Part shown: positions 54,342 through 64,000 of the stretch, piece after piece
Layout: each line of letters begins with the position of its first letter
How positions within the stretch are numbered: the first letter of the stretch is position 1
From: Plasmopara viticola
Taxonomy: Eukaryota > Oomycota > Peronosporomycetes > Peronosporales > Peronosporaceae
Assembly (NCBI GenBank): GCA_001695595.3
Contig: MBPM02000010.1
Coordinates: forward strand, 744,001-808,000
DNA length: 64,000 nucleotides
Direction of reading: 5' to 3'
Notes under the pieces: model-generated
Databases searched by the model: none
Told to the model about the DNA's origin: nothing
The model's input: the letters and a program-made list of their open reading frames with translations, nothing else
Position numbers and translations under genes: made by a program

Positions 54342-55344
54342 GAGTTCAAATTGCAAGTGAGCGTCTGTTAGAAAATAGTACACTGGACATCAAGAACGCG
54401 AGTGAGTCAATGAGATTAAAAAAACGCATCTTTTCAATCGAATTCTTTACATTTCAATTTAAGATTTTGACACTTTTTATATACAGTGGCATTTGTGCTC
54501 ACCGGTTCAACATTCGGCTTTATAGTTCCAGACTGCTTTCACTTTCATATTCGAGGCCTCGACTGGCTCGTTCACTGATGAAACTGGCTATCGATCTCAG
54601 TGACGACTAGGGTACCGACCTGTGACGGTAGTTCTTCATCCATAAAACTCTCCACGATAATAATCGGATGATTGCCACATATTTCCTCATTGAGAGCAGG
54701 TCCCCGTTCGATTTAATAAATTAGAACATTGTGTGTGAATATCTGTGTATTTCTTCTTTCTGTATATGTTCGCTTACGTTCAAATTTTTCTTTCCACATA
54801 TCTGTATTTAATTGAAAAAAGTTTTATTTTCTGAGCTTCGGACCCGTCAGCATGATTTTGGCATTTGTAGCGAGTAGATGGCTAATTAAAAATATGTCTC
54901 CCAACGCAAGCGCGAATATGCTATTGACTAAGCTTGATCTTGAGTGCTTATTTTCGAGCTTGTACCTGAACTGGTTCTAGTTGCTTTTGCTTCATACCTT
55001 ACTGCATGGGATCGTCTCTTTTCGATTCGTTCACTTCGTAGTACTCCTTCTGCTTCTTAGCGATTTTATTCAGTATTTCTCATAGGACAGTTCCGTTATC
55101 GCAAATGTACTCTAACAATTGACAGCAGTGTTTCTCAGTGTTGTTACTAGGCAAACAAGTGTTTTCAGCGGTCTCGTCGCACTTATTTATCGAAGTGATC
55201 CAAAACTATTCAATTTCGTGTTTTTGAAACTGAGTCACTCAGTGAAAGAGTTTCTATGAACTTCAGATCCTTGCCTCAGCTCATCAATGTGCTCTCAATG
55301 TAACAAGTGTCACTCTATCATGAGATGATGCAAAATAGATACCC

Positions 55345-56240
55345 CTGAACGGACTGAGTAAGCAAAACAAGGCTGCAAAGCAGGACAACAAACTGACGCC
55401 CGTGGAAGAGAAGCAGTGCGATAGCTATGAAGAGTGAAGTTCGACCCTGACAAAGTTGCTTTGGTACTCATCGAAACGTATAATTAAGAATTTTTATCTC
55501 GATCCTAACTTGATGAGCCGGCCAAAGCAAAAGGATCTGACTACTAAAAGCTCGTTTTTGATCACGTCAAGCTGTAGTTAAACGTGTTTATCCACTATGC
55601 CAAGTATTATTCTCACTCCCAGAAAAATGGTATCCAATCGAATTTTTTGGAATGATTTTAAAAATGTTAGGCTTCCAAGGTCGCAAACATTTTAGTTGGA
55701 TAGCACGACCGTGAACTCGATCAAGTGATATCTCGCAATCTTGACTGTTACGCTTGGAAAGCGACCAACATGCTACGATGGCGCATTATAATAGGCAGCC
55801 AGGACAGGATCATGTAGTTATAAATACGCTATACTCACCAATCGCAAAAAGAACGATCCCGATGCCAAGCTACTTCACAGTACTGTGGCTGCCAAAAGCA
55901 GCTGCAAAAAGATCTCGAATCGAGCATATGTTCTCAAGCCAGAAGCATGATTACCGAGGCATCGTTCGAGCACAGCCCAAAACCTGTTAGTAAACCCTGC
56001 TGCAGCACCTTTAAGCAGACTCAAGGACCGTCGGAAACGCATGTTCCATGGAAATTGTTATCGTTCTGGCAGTAACAAAACGCCTAAGATTGAGTACTTA
56101 AGGAAATGGTTCGTTTGGTAAAGCAGACAAAGCATTATGAAGCAAAACATAAGAGAACATATCGCAAAGTCGTTTCATTCTTATTAACACTTGCTAGCGG
56201 GATAATTTTCCGAAAAAATACGATTGAGTCATGTCTGTAT
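55345..56240 (+). pseudogene. Virus-like element copy III, plus-oriented part
   Basis: Matches 32400-33250. A small open frame at 55754-55990 keeps the piece TVLWLPKAAAKRSRIEHMF, also seen at 33021. No family recognised. Confidence 0.45.
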
Positions 56241-56930
56241 TCGATATTTGCATTGGGCAGTAAGCCAAGCCTTGCCTTCTCGAGTCGTACTTAATCTGTC
56301 AAACTCAACTCTAGCAGAAGTCAAATGTTTTTAAAATCCGATTATTGGTCGCAATTGGATTCCAAAGCCACTAACGATATCAGCAGCTGATTCTGTTCTA
56401 GACACGAGATTACCACTGGCTGCACTAGTAACCGTTGTCTATGATCAACGGAATCTATTGCTGACAAAATCCACTAATCGAGTGAAATGCTGAATTTACC
56501 ATTGGAGCTTTGGCGTGTGAGCTGTAGTAGGCATCGTTGGAGGCCCACTTGCAGCAGTAGAGCCCGCGATAGTCTTGACTAGTTGCATTGTGAAGTGTAA
56601 GGCATAACTCGACGAATTTTCTGCGCACGAAATAAATAGTTGTTCGCTCCAGTCGTATTGTTAATCACATAGAATTTGTTTTAGCCGCATTTAGCCAAGT
56701 AAACGTATAGCCTTTGAGCAGCCAGAGCACGAGTTGGGTAGTATGTTAAGATTCTACCCAGCGCAACTTCATAAATGCTGAAATCGATTGGCTGAAAGAA
56801 TCCATGACAAAAGTGATGGGTTGCCAGCCACCTGTATTTTGAGATAAAACAAAAATAGAAATTTTATTTTTATCCACTATGCACATCTAACAAACACAAA
56901 CAAATATGCATCGACGAAAGCGATTTTAAC
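56240..56930 (-). pseudogene. Penton-like capsid protein pseudogene, copy 2
   Basis: Minus-strand pieces FYVINNTTGANNYLF (about 56670-56620), YALHFTMQLVKTI and GPPTMPTTAHTPKLQ (about 56550-56500) parallel the copy at 33790-34390, in the same order. Stops and frameshifts differ from the first copy, so the two decayed independently. Confidence 0.55.
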
Positions 56931-57200
56931 GTAATGCCATCGGCAATAGGATCGAAGGATCGGGCGAGGTAGACCTTGTAGTGCTGTAGTGCCATCCGAA
57001 AAGCGAATATGGTTTGACGAATATGGGAAATCTGAAAGCAGTTTGGATAAAATCAGCGCCTGTCAGCATGCCAAGGAGCGAAAGAAGAAGAAACCTAAAA
57101 ACAATGAAACAAGCAGATTGCTTAGAATAAGCGAGCATTAAGAAACCCCAAGATCGGCCGAAATATGACTTAGAGACCACGCCTGTTTCGTATGACTTAT
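56930..57200 (+). pseudogene. Virus-like element remnant, plus-oriented piece
   Basis: Matches 33710-33990 (GGATCGGGCGA, AAGAAGAAACC, CAAGCAGATTG) in plus orientation, between two minus-oriented pieces; the element was rearranged by local inversion. Confidence 0.4.
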
Positions 57201-59490
57201 ACAGGTTTGACTTTGTTTCAGTTTAACCCGATAGCAAGTCACCGCCAATATAATTTGCACCTTCAAGCATGTTTGAGCGCCTAACGAAACAATCTTGAGC
57301 TGGTTACAAGCGTTTTCGAATTCTCTTGAAATTACCTTACACCTCTAATTTCACTTTCGAATTCTCTTGGAATAAATTCATATTTCTTCAAACAGTATTT
57401 TATAATGTCTCGTGCAGGCTCATCGAAAAGGCTTAACATTGGCGTATCAAAGCTCTTGCTAATGCATAGTTCACAAGCATAATTCGATTTCCGCTCGAGA
57501 TTTGTCACTTCTTAAACAAGCTTGAAGTTCGTAAAATTTAAATTAGATTTGTCTAGCTTTGCCATATGATCTTGTATGCTTTTACTCCAAATCGGTTTGT
57601 CTGCTATAGCAACTAAATTATTTTATGTGAATGTCAATCTCAAGCGTTTGGTCACTACCATAGGGAGTAGAATCGCCATGAAATAAGCGTTTCCGACGGT
57701 CTTGAGGCCTTCTTAGATGTGCTGCAGCGGGTTATGCAATAGGTGTTGGATTGGGCCCAAACGATGCCATGCTTTTGGCTTGGGAAGATTTGCTCAATTC
57801 GCGATCTCTTTGTAGCTTCGATTGGCAGCCAGGGTACTGCGAAGTCGCTTGCAATGGAGATCGCTCATTTTGCGATTGGTGAGCCTAGTATAACTTGGCG
57901 ATGAAATGGTAGAAATTCAGCGATATGTCGAATCAATTTCATTGACATTGTTTTTCCGGTTTATTTTATAAAGCTTTATTAAACTTGACCGAAGGCATTG
58001 TTTTCAGTTGCATGATCATATCCTGACTGGCTATTATCATTTGCCATACTAGCGTACTGGGCGGCGCTCTAAGCCTACCAGTAAAAATGCAAGATTTGAC
58101 TTGATCAGATATATCGTCATGCTTTCAAAGTGAACTTTTTTTGACCTCGAAAGACTATCGCCTCTAAAGCGACTAAACGCTTTGGCGGGGATCCATTGCG
58201 TCTGCGCACGTCTAGAATAATAGAAGAGGTTTATCTATGGTCGTATATCATCTTTGCGCTTCAATTAAATGAAGTTAATTTATTTGGATATAGTAATAAC
58301 CTTTTTCGGAAGTGAGAATAACACTTAGTTATACTAAACGATATGGAAAATGCGCGTTAAATCACAACGTGACGTAATCAAACACGAGCTATGAGTAATC
58401 AGGTCGCTTTGCTTTGGCCGGATCATCAAAAAAAATTTGCTACGGTACTCACTGAAACGTATGGTAAAATATTCCTTCCTCGATAGAAATCATCTACCAT
58501 ACGAATAAGTGAGTACATTAGCAACTTTTCTAAGGACATACATTTACTCTTCATACCTGATGTAGTTCTTTTTTCCTCGGGCGTCAGTTCGTTGTCCAGC
58601 TTTGCAGTCTTGTTTTGCTAACTCAGTTTATTTCAAATTGTATCGTAGTTTTCGATGCATCATTGATAATTCAATTTTTCAAATAATGTCGTAGTATTCG
58701 ATGCATCATCTGTTTTCGACCATTCTACACATTGTATTTAATTGTATGAATCAGACTCTCTTTGCTCGTATAAATGCCCATCAGAAGCGCAATAATACCC
58801 GAATTTTGCACTTTGAACGTTTTTTGTAAAACAGCCTCGTCTTATATGTTTGATACTGGATATTAAAGATGTTCTCATTACAGGATTATTGCTCTTTAGC
58901 AAATCCGACCATGAAAGGCTTGATAAGCTGCCTAATGAATGAATTCCTTCTATCCCCGACAATTCGTTCAAACTTAGTATCACAAAATTACAAATGTAAT
59001 CTCATCCATTAAATTTACTAATCTTTGATATTTTTGTATCTCGCTCTGTATATAATACCACAGATTTGACAATACAGATATACAAAGTATTCACAATACG
59101 TGCAAGCTGTCAAGGCTATAAATGACAAGCCTGTACGTTTATCACATGCGCAGTTAAACAAAGATCACGCGTATTATCGCTACCCTGAAAATTGAAAGAT
59201 GCTCGTAAAGGCTTTCGAATCGCGCATAAAGACGTCTTTATCCACGCTGCATGGAGAAGCCATGCAAATGCATCAGTCGGCACTCAGTGGCTCTAGTTTT
59301 TGGAAATCCTTTTGTTATTGTATCAAATCTGCTTCGAGAAAGATTGCTTTTTTTAAAGATGATTGGCGCCGGATTGCAAGGAGATTTTAAGACGGTATTG
59401 CTACAGCAGCCGGGCCTCAAGAAACGCTATTGCGAGGGCTGGAGAAAAGTGTGTGTGAAGGGCTTGAAATGGCACCTTCTATGAATCGTC
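57200..59490 (-). pseudogene. Virus-like element copy IV, minus orientation
   Basis: From right to left it repeats 31560-33540: 59490-59000 (block with a small frame at 59251-59484), 58990-58310 (TAKLDNELTPEEK piece near 58600), 58310-57700, and 57520-57390 with FDTPMLSLFDEPARDIIKY. All frames are broken. Confidence 0.5.
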
Positions 59491-59499
59491 TTCGTAACA

Positions 59500-59915
59500 A
59501 GGATGGATCTTTTCGATCGGGATAGATCACGAAAGTAAGTCTTTTTTAAGATTTATATATCCTAGTATAAAATTACACTCATGGTGACCGGCATTTACTT
59601 GTAACGATAGTGAAAATTGTCATATTGGAAGCATATAGGCACATTTATAGAAGTCATTAGAGCTCTTACTCTAAATGGAAAGCATGCGGAGATTTCGATA
59701 TATTCTAATTTTAAAAACACGAAATCAAAAATTTGTTTTCCTCTTATTCATAGCATAGGAAATTGTCGGGCTCAACGCTCCTGACGGACTCTGAAGGGCA
59801 CTTGGTCTCAAACAAACATTTCTCCAACAAGCATTTGTTTGATCATCAATAGCTCTGAATCAAAAAGTCAAAAATATTAATCATAAAAGCATATCCAAAT
59901 ATACCAGAAATACTG
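59500..59915. other. No gene seen
   Basis: AT-rich spacer between two virus-like copies; nothing recognisable. Confidence 0.3.
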
Positions 59916-59919
59916 CTAC

Positions 59920-60690
59920 AAAATTTACGTTAGGCATAGACGCATATGCATCGAAGATAAATTGATGGAAACCATTTCAATCCACAGTAAAATAGTTGCA
60001 GCATTGACAGATTTTGTAGGATAGGAGAAAACGTAGGCAAATGTACGTAAATTCTGACCTGCGGTATATATGCGTAATAATTAAGTTCTTCCGCCAATCC
60101 CATCATAAACATGGCGAGGCAATATCCAATTGCTCCAAATCCTGAATATCAGTAGTCGGATGTCCAAATACGTACAATTCATAAGCATAGTTGTTATTTA
60201 CATCTGTTACATCACCGCCTGAGTTAATGGTAAGCTTTTAATAGTTGTTATTCATCATTCAAAATGGATGATATGTTACAGCTTCGAATATAGGTGGAAC
60301 ATCTTTGGAATTCATACCAGCGGCGGTAGGCGCTGATAACGTATTTGACCAGGACTGATATGTTTGATTGATTGCAGTATTTCCCGCAGTAGAACCAAAA
60401 ATTGCAGATAAATTACAATTGATAGCAGGACAAAATAGCAGTATTCATGAAGTATGATTAGCAATTCTTCCATCGTAGGTTGCTGGTGCAAGTGATGTAA
60501 TCGTCGATAAAGAATCAGTTCAATCCAACTAGAGCACTTTGTTAAGAAGAGCAGTACGAGTTGTCATCAAAAAGGAAAAATAAGTAGGTGATTAGCTAAG
60601 AAACAGCAAATCAATGTCGAGATTGCCAATCACGCTTAAAGCACATACCGTTTCAATACCGCCAAGCTGCAAATACCTGGAGTTAGAATA
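59920..60690 (-). pseudogene. Virus-like conserved protein pseudogene, copy 3
   Basis: The best preserved of three copies. On the minus strand it reads VIGNLDIDLLFLS (about 60640-60600), then ITSLAPATYDGRIAN, AINQTYQSWSNTLSAP (about 60380-60335) and NNNYAYELYVFGHPTTDIQ (about 60195-60140). Stops and frameshifts remain. Strand-rich composition fits a jelly-roll structural protein, but the family is not recognised. Confidence 0.5.
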
Positions 60691-60779
60691 AGAAATGAAT
60701 TTATTGTGAAGGGAGAGAAATATCTTGTTATTAAAGCATCCAATGCAGAATTGCTACAACTCATTACTGACTTAGCTTT

Positions 60780-62160
60780 TTATGTCTTAAAAGCTCTTAT
60801 AAAACTTGACTGCCGAAATTGTTTTAATTACATGATCCTATCCTGGCTGTCTATTTAAATGCGTCATAGTGGCATACTAGGCCACTTTCCAAGCATAACA
60901 CTCAAGAATACGAGATATCATCTGATCAAGTTCACGATCGTGCTATCAAACTGAAATGTTTGCGACCTCAGAAGCCTAACATTCTTAGATTTTTTCAAAT
61001 GAAGTCCAATTAGCTAGCACCATCTTTGAGAGTGAGAACAACACTTGGCATAGCGAATGAGCATGTTTAATTACAGCTTGACGTAATTGAACACGAGCTT
61101 TGAGCTATCAAATCAATCGGCTCATCAAGGTCGGACCGAGATAGAAACACTTTATCATACTTTTCGGTGAGTACCTAAGCAACTTCGTCAGGGACGAATT
61201 TCACTCTTTAAAACTGATGCACTTCTTCTCTTCTTCGGACGTCAGTTCGTTTTATTACTTTTTAGCCGCATTTTGCTTATTAGTCTTTTTCAACTTGTTT
61301 TGGACCGAATGCATCATGTAATTTGTGCTTGACATTTTTGCCCATTGCATTTGATTTTATTTTCCAACTCTTTTTGCTCGTAAAGACGCCCCAAAAGAAG
61401 CGCAGCAATACCAGAGTTTTGCGCTTTGAATGTCTTTAGATGCGAGTTGTCGTCGTCATTTTTTGATATTGGATATTGACGATGTACTCGCTATAGAGTC
61501 ATTACTCTTTTGTAACATCGACCTTGTAAAGTTTGATCAGTTGCCGGGTGAATAAAATGCCTCCGACAAACATCATGCTTTCTTTCAATATTAGTATCAC
61601 AAAAATCATAAATGTAACCTCATCTAAGTGATTCACTTTTACTAACCTTTGACATCTTTTGTATCTTGCTCTGTATATAATACCACAAATTTGTCAATTT
61701 AGACGTACAAAGTATTCAGATTAAGCCATGCGCAAGCTGTCAAGGTTGTACATGGCTAGCGTTCATTTATCACACGCGCAGTCATTCACAGACAACGCGC
61801 ATGATCTTGAACGTTAGAATTACAAGGGGCTAGCAAAAGCTTACGAATCGGCCATAAATGCGAATTTGCATACGCCGCACGGAGAAACATCGCAAACGCA
61901 TCAATTGATACTCAGTTGCTTTGATTGCTGGACATCGTTGTGAGATTGAAACAAATCTGCCTCGAGAGTGTTTGGTGGTCACTCGAGAAATTTCTGGCGC
62001 CCGACCACAAGAAAATATCTACTCAGTATTTCTACAGCAAGCGGACCTGAAGCAACCCCATTACGTGGGCTGGGGCGAAAGCGTGAGTGGCGCAAAAATG
62101 GCACCTTATATGACTTGTCGCCGGTTTCACTATCAATGGCACATCGATTACTCTCTAGTG
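60780..62160 (-). pseudogene. Virus-like element copy V, minus orientation
   Basis: 61010-62110 repeats 31560-32650 in inverted orientation. A plus frame at 61921-62211 reflects the conserved antisense-oriented gene of this block (QQADLKQPHYVGWGES). A minus-strand piece reads ALLLGRLYEQKELENKIKC (about 61410-61350). Not recognised. Confidence 0.5.
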
Positions 62161-62199
62161 ACATATTATTTCAATGCTGTCAGGAGGTTTCGCTATCTG

Positions 62200-63345
62200 T
62201 GTCGATGGTGATACGAATGACGTCAACCGAATCATAGATTTGAGGACGGTATCAAAGTGGCTGTCTCTCTTTGTTTGTTGCCCCTAAAGTCTCAAAATTT
62301 TTGGTGAGACGGAATATGAACGAGAAGGAGCTAATTCGTGGTTTAAGGCGATGAAGCTATGTTTTCTGTGAGGATACCACGTGATGCAAAAGTGAGCACG
62401 CTGCAGGAGGCTAATGCTGACAGCTTAAAAGTCGTGAGTAATCGTGTTGAAGTGTATGCAGTGACTTTGACACTGTACTTTGCGCGAAAGAACGACGAGT
62501 AGTTGAAGGACTACAAACGTGCTAAGATTTTCCTACAAGTTGGCTATAGCACTGAGTATGAGAAGATGCGACCTTTACGAAAACTCAACAAGCCGGAGTA
62601 CTTTGGGGAATTCAAACTCGGAGAAGAAGTGATTTACATCTTGGTGGAAGTTCCGGAAGCCGCGGCTGGTGGGAAGAAGGCGACGGCTTATGTTGACGCA
62701 AGCCCATAATAAAACGAAAACGATGGGAATCTATCAACCATATAATTCAAAACCAAAAGAAGTCAAATTCAACCATGTATACATTCCTTATTTGGATGTC
62801 AAGTGGAGCGATCTCGAGCCTCTTTATCGATCGTTTATCGAACCGTTTATGTTACAACCGATTCCGATTGCCCATTCAGATGTTGATGCGCTATAAGCGT
62901 ACCTTAAGCGCTTTGCTAAAGAAGTTGGTGAAGTTTTCTCAGGCTAATGTATCTTATTTGTTTGACGACGGTCGATTGCTCGTGAAGAAAATGTGGTTGG
63001 AAGACAAGTACAGGCCACTGGGCGTTTGTGTTTTTCATCAGTCGTGGATCTGAGTGTGTTGGTGTTGTAAAAGCCAAGAAGAAAAACATAGAGTAAGAAA
63101 TGGCTTGAAACATTCTGGGGTATGAGGTGCTATCGGATGTGGAGAAGGACCGGTCGTGTTTGGGACTGTGATGAATTATACTCAAGGGACTTTTCTTTGA
63201 AGTGATACCGATTGCATTCATAAACACGATGACACGATCGATCTTGGAGAACGAGTTATGCCGACAAAAGTTGATAAAGAAGATTGCAGGAACGAATTCT
63301 ACCCCCTTAGCGTAAGCGTATGATTGACAATAAATCGAAATAATC
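62200..63345 (+). pseudogene. Crinkler (CRN)-like pseudogene with nuclease-like C-terminus, copy 3
   Basis: GDEAMFSVRIPRDAKVSTL (62348 on) starts the CRN-type N-terminal domain. It continues to LYFARKNDE, then a stop, then the region of STEYEKMRPLRKLNKPEYFG and GEEVIYILVEVPE (62625-62665), the end of that domain. A linker follows, then VKWSDLEPLYRSFIEPF, LFDDGRLLVKKMW and VGVVKAKKK (about 63058-63085), where Lys replaces the Glu of the Glu-x-Lys seen in copy 1. Several stops. Closest relative: 26330-27335. Confidence 0.7.
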
Positions 63346-63589
63346 ATACGCTAGCGGCCACATGTTTCGCACATAAGAGCATCCACAGAACCCTTGGACA
63401 CGCTTAAAGGCAGCGATGAAAGTATATACCTATACTAGTATGTAGTCCAAACGCAATCAATTTAATATCTCTAAATGCTTTTGGTAATGCTGTCCTTTTT
63501 ATTTGAATATTAAGCCCGATCGGGTAATGCATCGATTTAGGAAAGTTTTGATAAAGCAACCCTCGCAAAATAGAGATGCTGTCTTAATA

Positions 63590-64000
63590 GGTACTACAGA
63601 CCATTTCTGCTACTATTGCTAGTCGTATATAACCGTGTTACAATAGTCAAAAGTGACATTGCGATCTCGTCACTTAATAGATCACGGCAATTATGGTCAA
63701 AGGCCTCAAGGGCGACCTCACGGGATTTGCAGACATTTGCAAATCATTGCAGGCGCTTGGCATCGCTATAGCTCCATCTAGATAAAAACGATCGCCTTCT
63801 TAATGGTACAAAATCTACATTTTACGATTTTCGGATTGTGTGACGCTATGCGATACCTTTTGTGATGGTAATACAAACTTGGCGCTGATTTTGTTAAAAG
63901 GGGAAATGCTGCCACTACTTGCAATTTGGTGGACCGTAACGACTAAACGTAATTCATTAATAAAAATGTCAGGTTGAAGTGCCGGACACGTTGACCGTGA
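63590..64000. repeat. Cassette block B (copy), running off the window
   Basis: Plus-oriented copy following the Crinkler pseudogene: LKGDLTGFADICKSL (63700 on) and ILLKGEMLP (about 63890). Shows that block B follows Crinkler cargo as well as macro cargo. Confidence 0.75.

Larger units (their letters stand above)
53600..56230. repeat. Segmental duplication, short copy
   Basis: Direct copy of 28830-33250 with internal deletions, among them most of block A and the whole linker (after 54410), and the virus-like part corresponding to about 31450-32400 (junction near 55345). Confidence 0.75.

Overview
This window looks like nuclear DNA of a plant-pathogenic oomycete, most likely of the Peronosporales (downy mildew or Phytophthora type). 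The reasons are compact intron-poor genes, a FYVE-type protein with a START-like N-terminal region, secreted proteins with degenerate RxLR/EER-like motifs, remains of Crinkler (CRN) effectors, and an AT-rich repeat sea between gene islands. I cannot name the species. All family assignments are by eye, without database searches.

Layout. About 2.5-8.2 kb is a conserved housekeeping island on the minus strand: an XRN1-type 5'-3' exoribonuclease (start best placed at 7989) followed 48 bp later by a small coiled-coil protein. From 8.2 to 14.4 kb there are only degenerate sequences, one copy of a GC-rich dispersed repeat, and a 1.36-kb TIR element (12745-14102, AATATA on both sides) that encloses a broken MAP-kinase-like N-lobe. 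From 14.4 to 17.1 kb two nearly identical secreted His/Gly/Tyr-rich genes lie head to head as a 1.15-kb-arm inverted duplication sharing a 0.6-kb divergent promoter. A decayed third copy lies at 22.1-22.6 kb. Between them, 19.8-21.5 kb carries an intact FYVE/START-like gene.

From 22.7 kb to the end the window is accessory DNA built from a few recurring blocks. The most striking is a modular cassette: [cargo gene]-block B-block A-linker-[PD-(D/E)XK/Uma2-like gene], with the two genes convergent. At least eight copies or fragments of the Uma2-like gene occur; only the one at 49418-50203 is intact. The cargo at the other end varies: an F-box/macro-domain fusion (intact at 45271-46533, three broken relatives) or a Crinkler pseudogene with a nuclease-like C-terminus. 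Two Uma2-like pairs are arranged head to head.

The same 31-62 kb region holds several broken copies of a multi-kilobase element encoding DNA-virus-like structural proteins: a major-capsid-protein-like pseudogene (38574-40187), a penton-like pseudogene (two copies) and a third conserved protein (three copies). These look like endogenised Polinton-like-virus-type elements. I saw no polymerase, integrase or packaging ATPase. All virus-like frames are interrupted.

The stable genes (XRN1, FYVE protein) serve RNA turnover and membrane traffic or lipid signalling. The accessory part combines candidate host-interaction proteins, mobile cassettes and viral relics.
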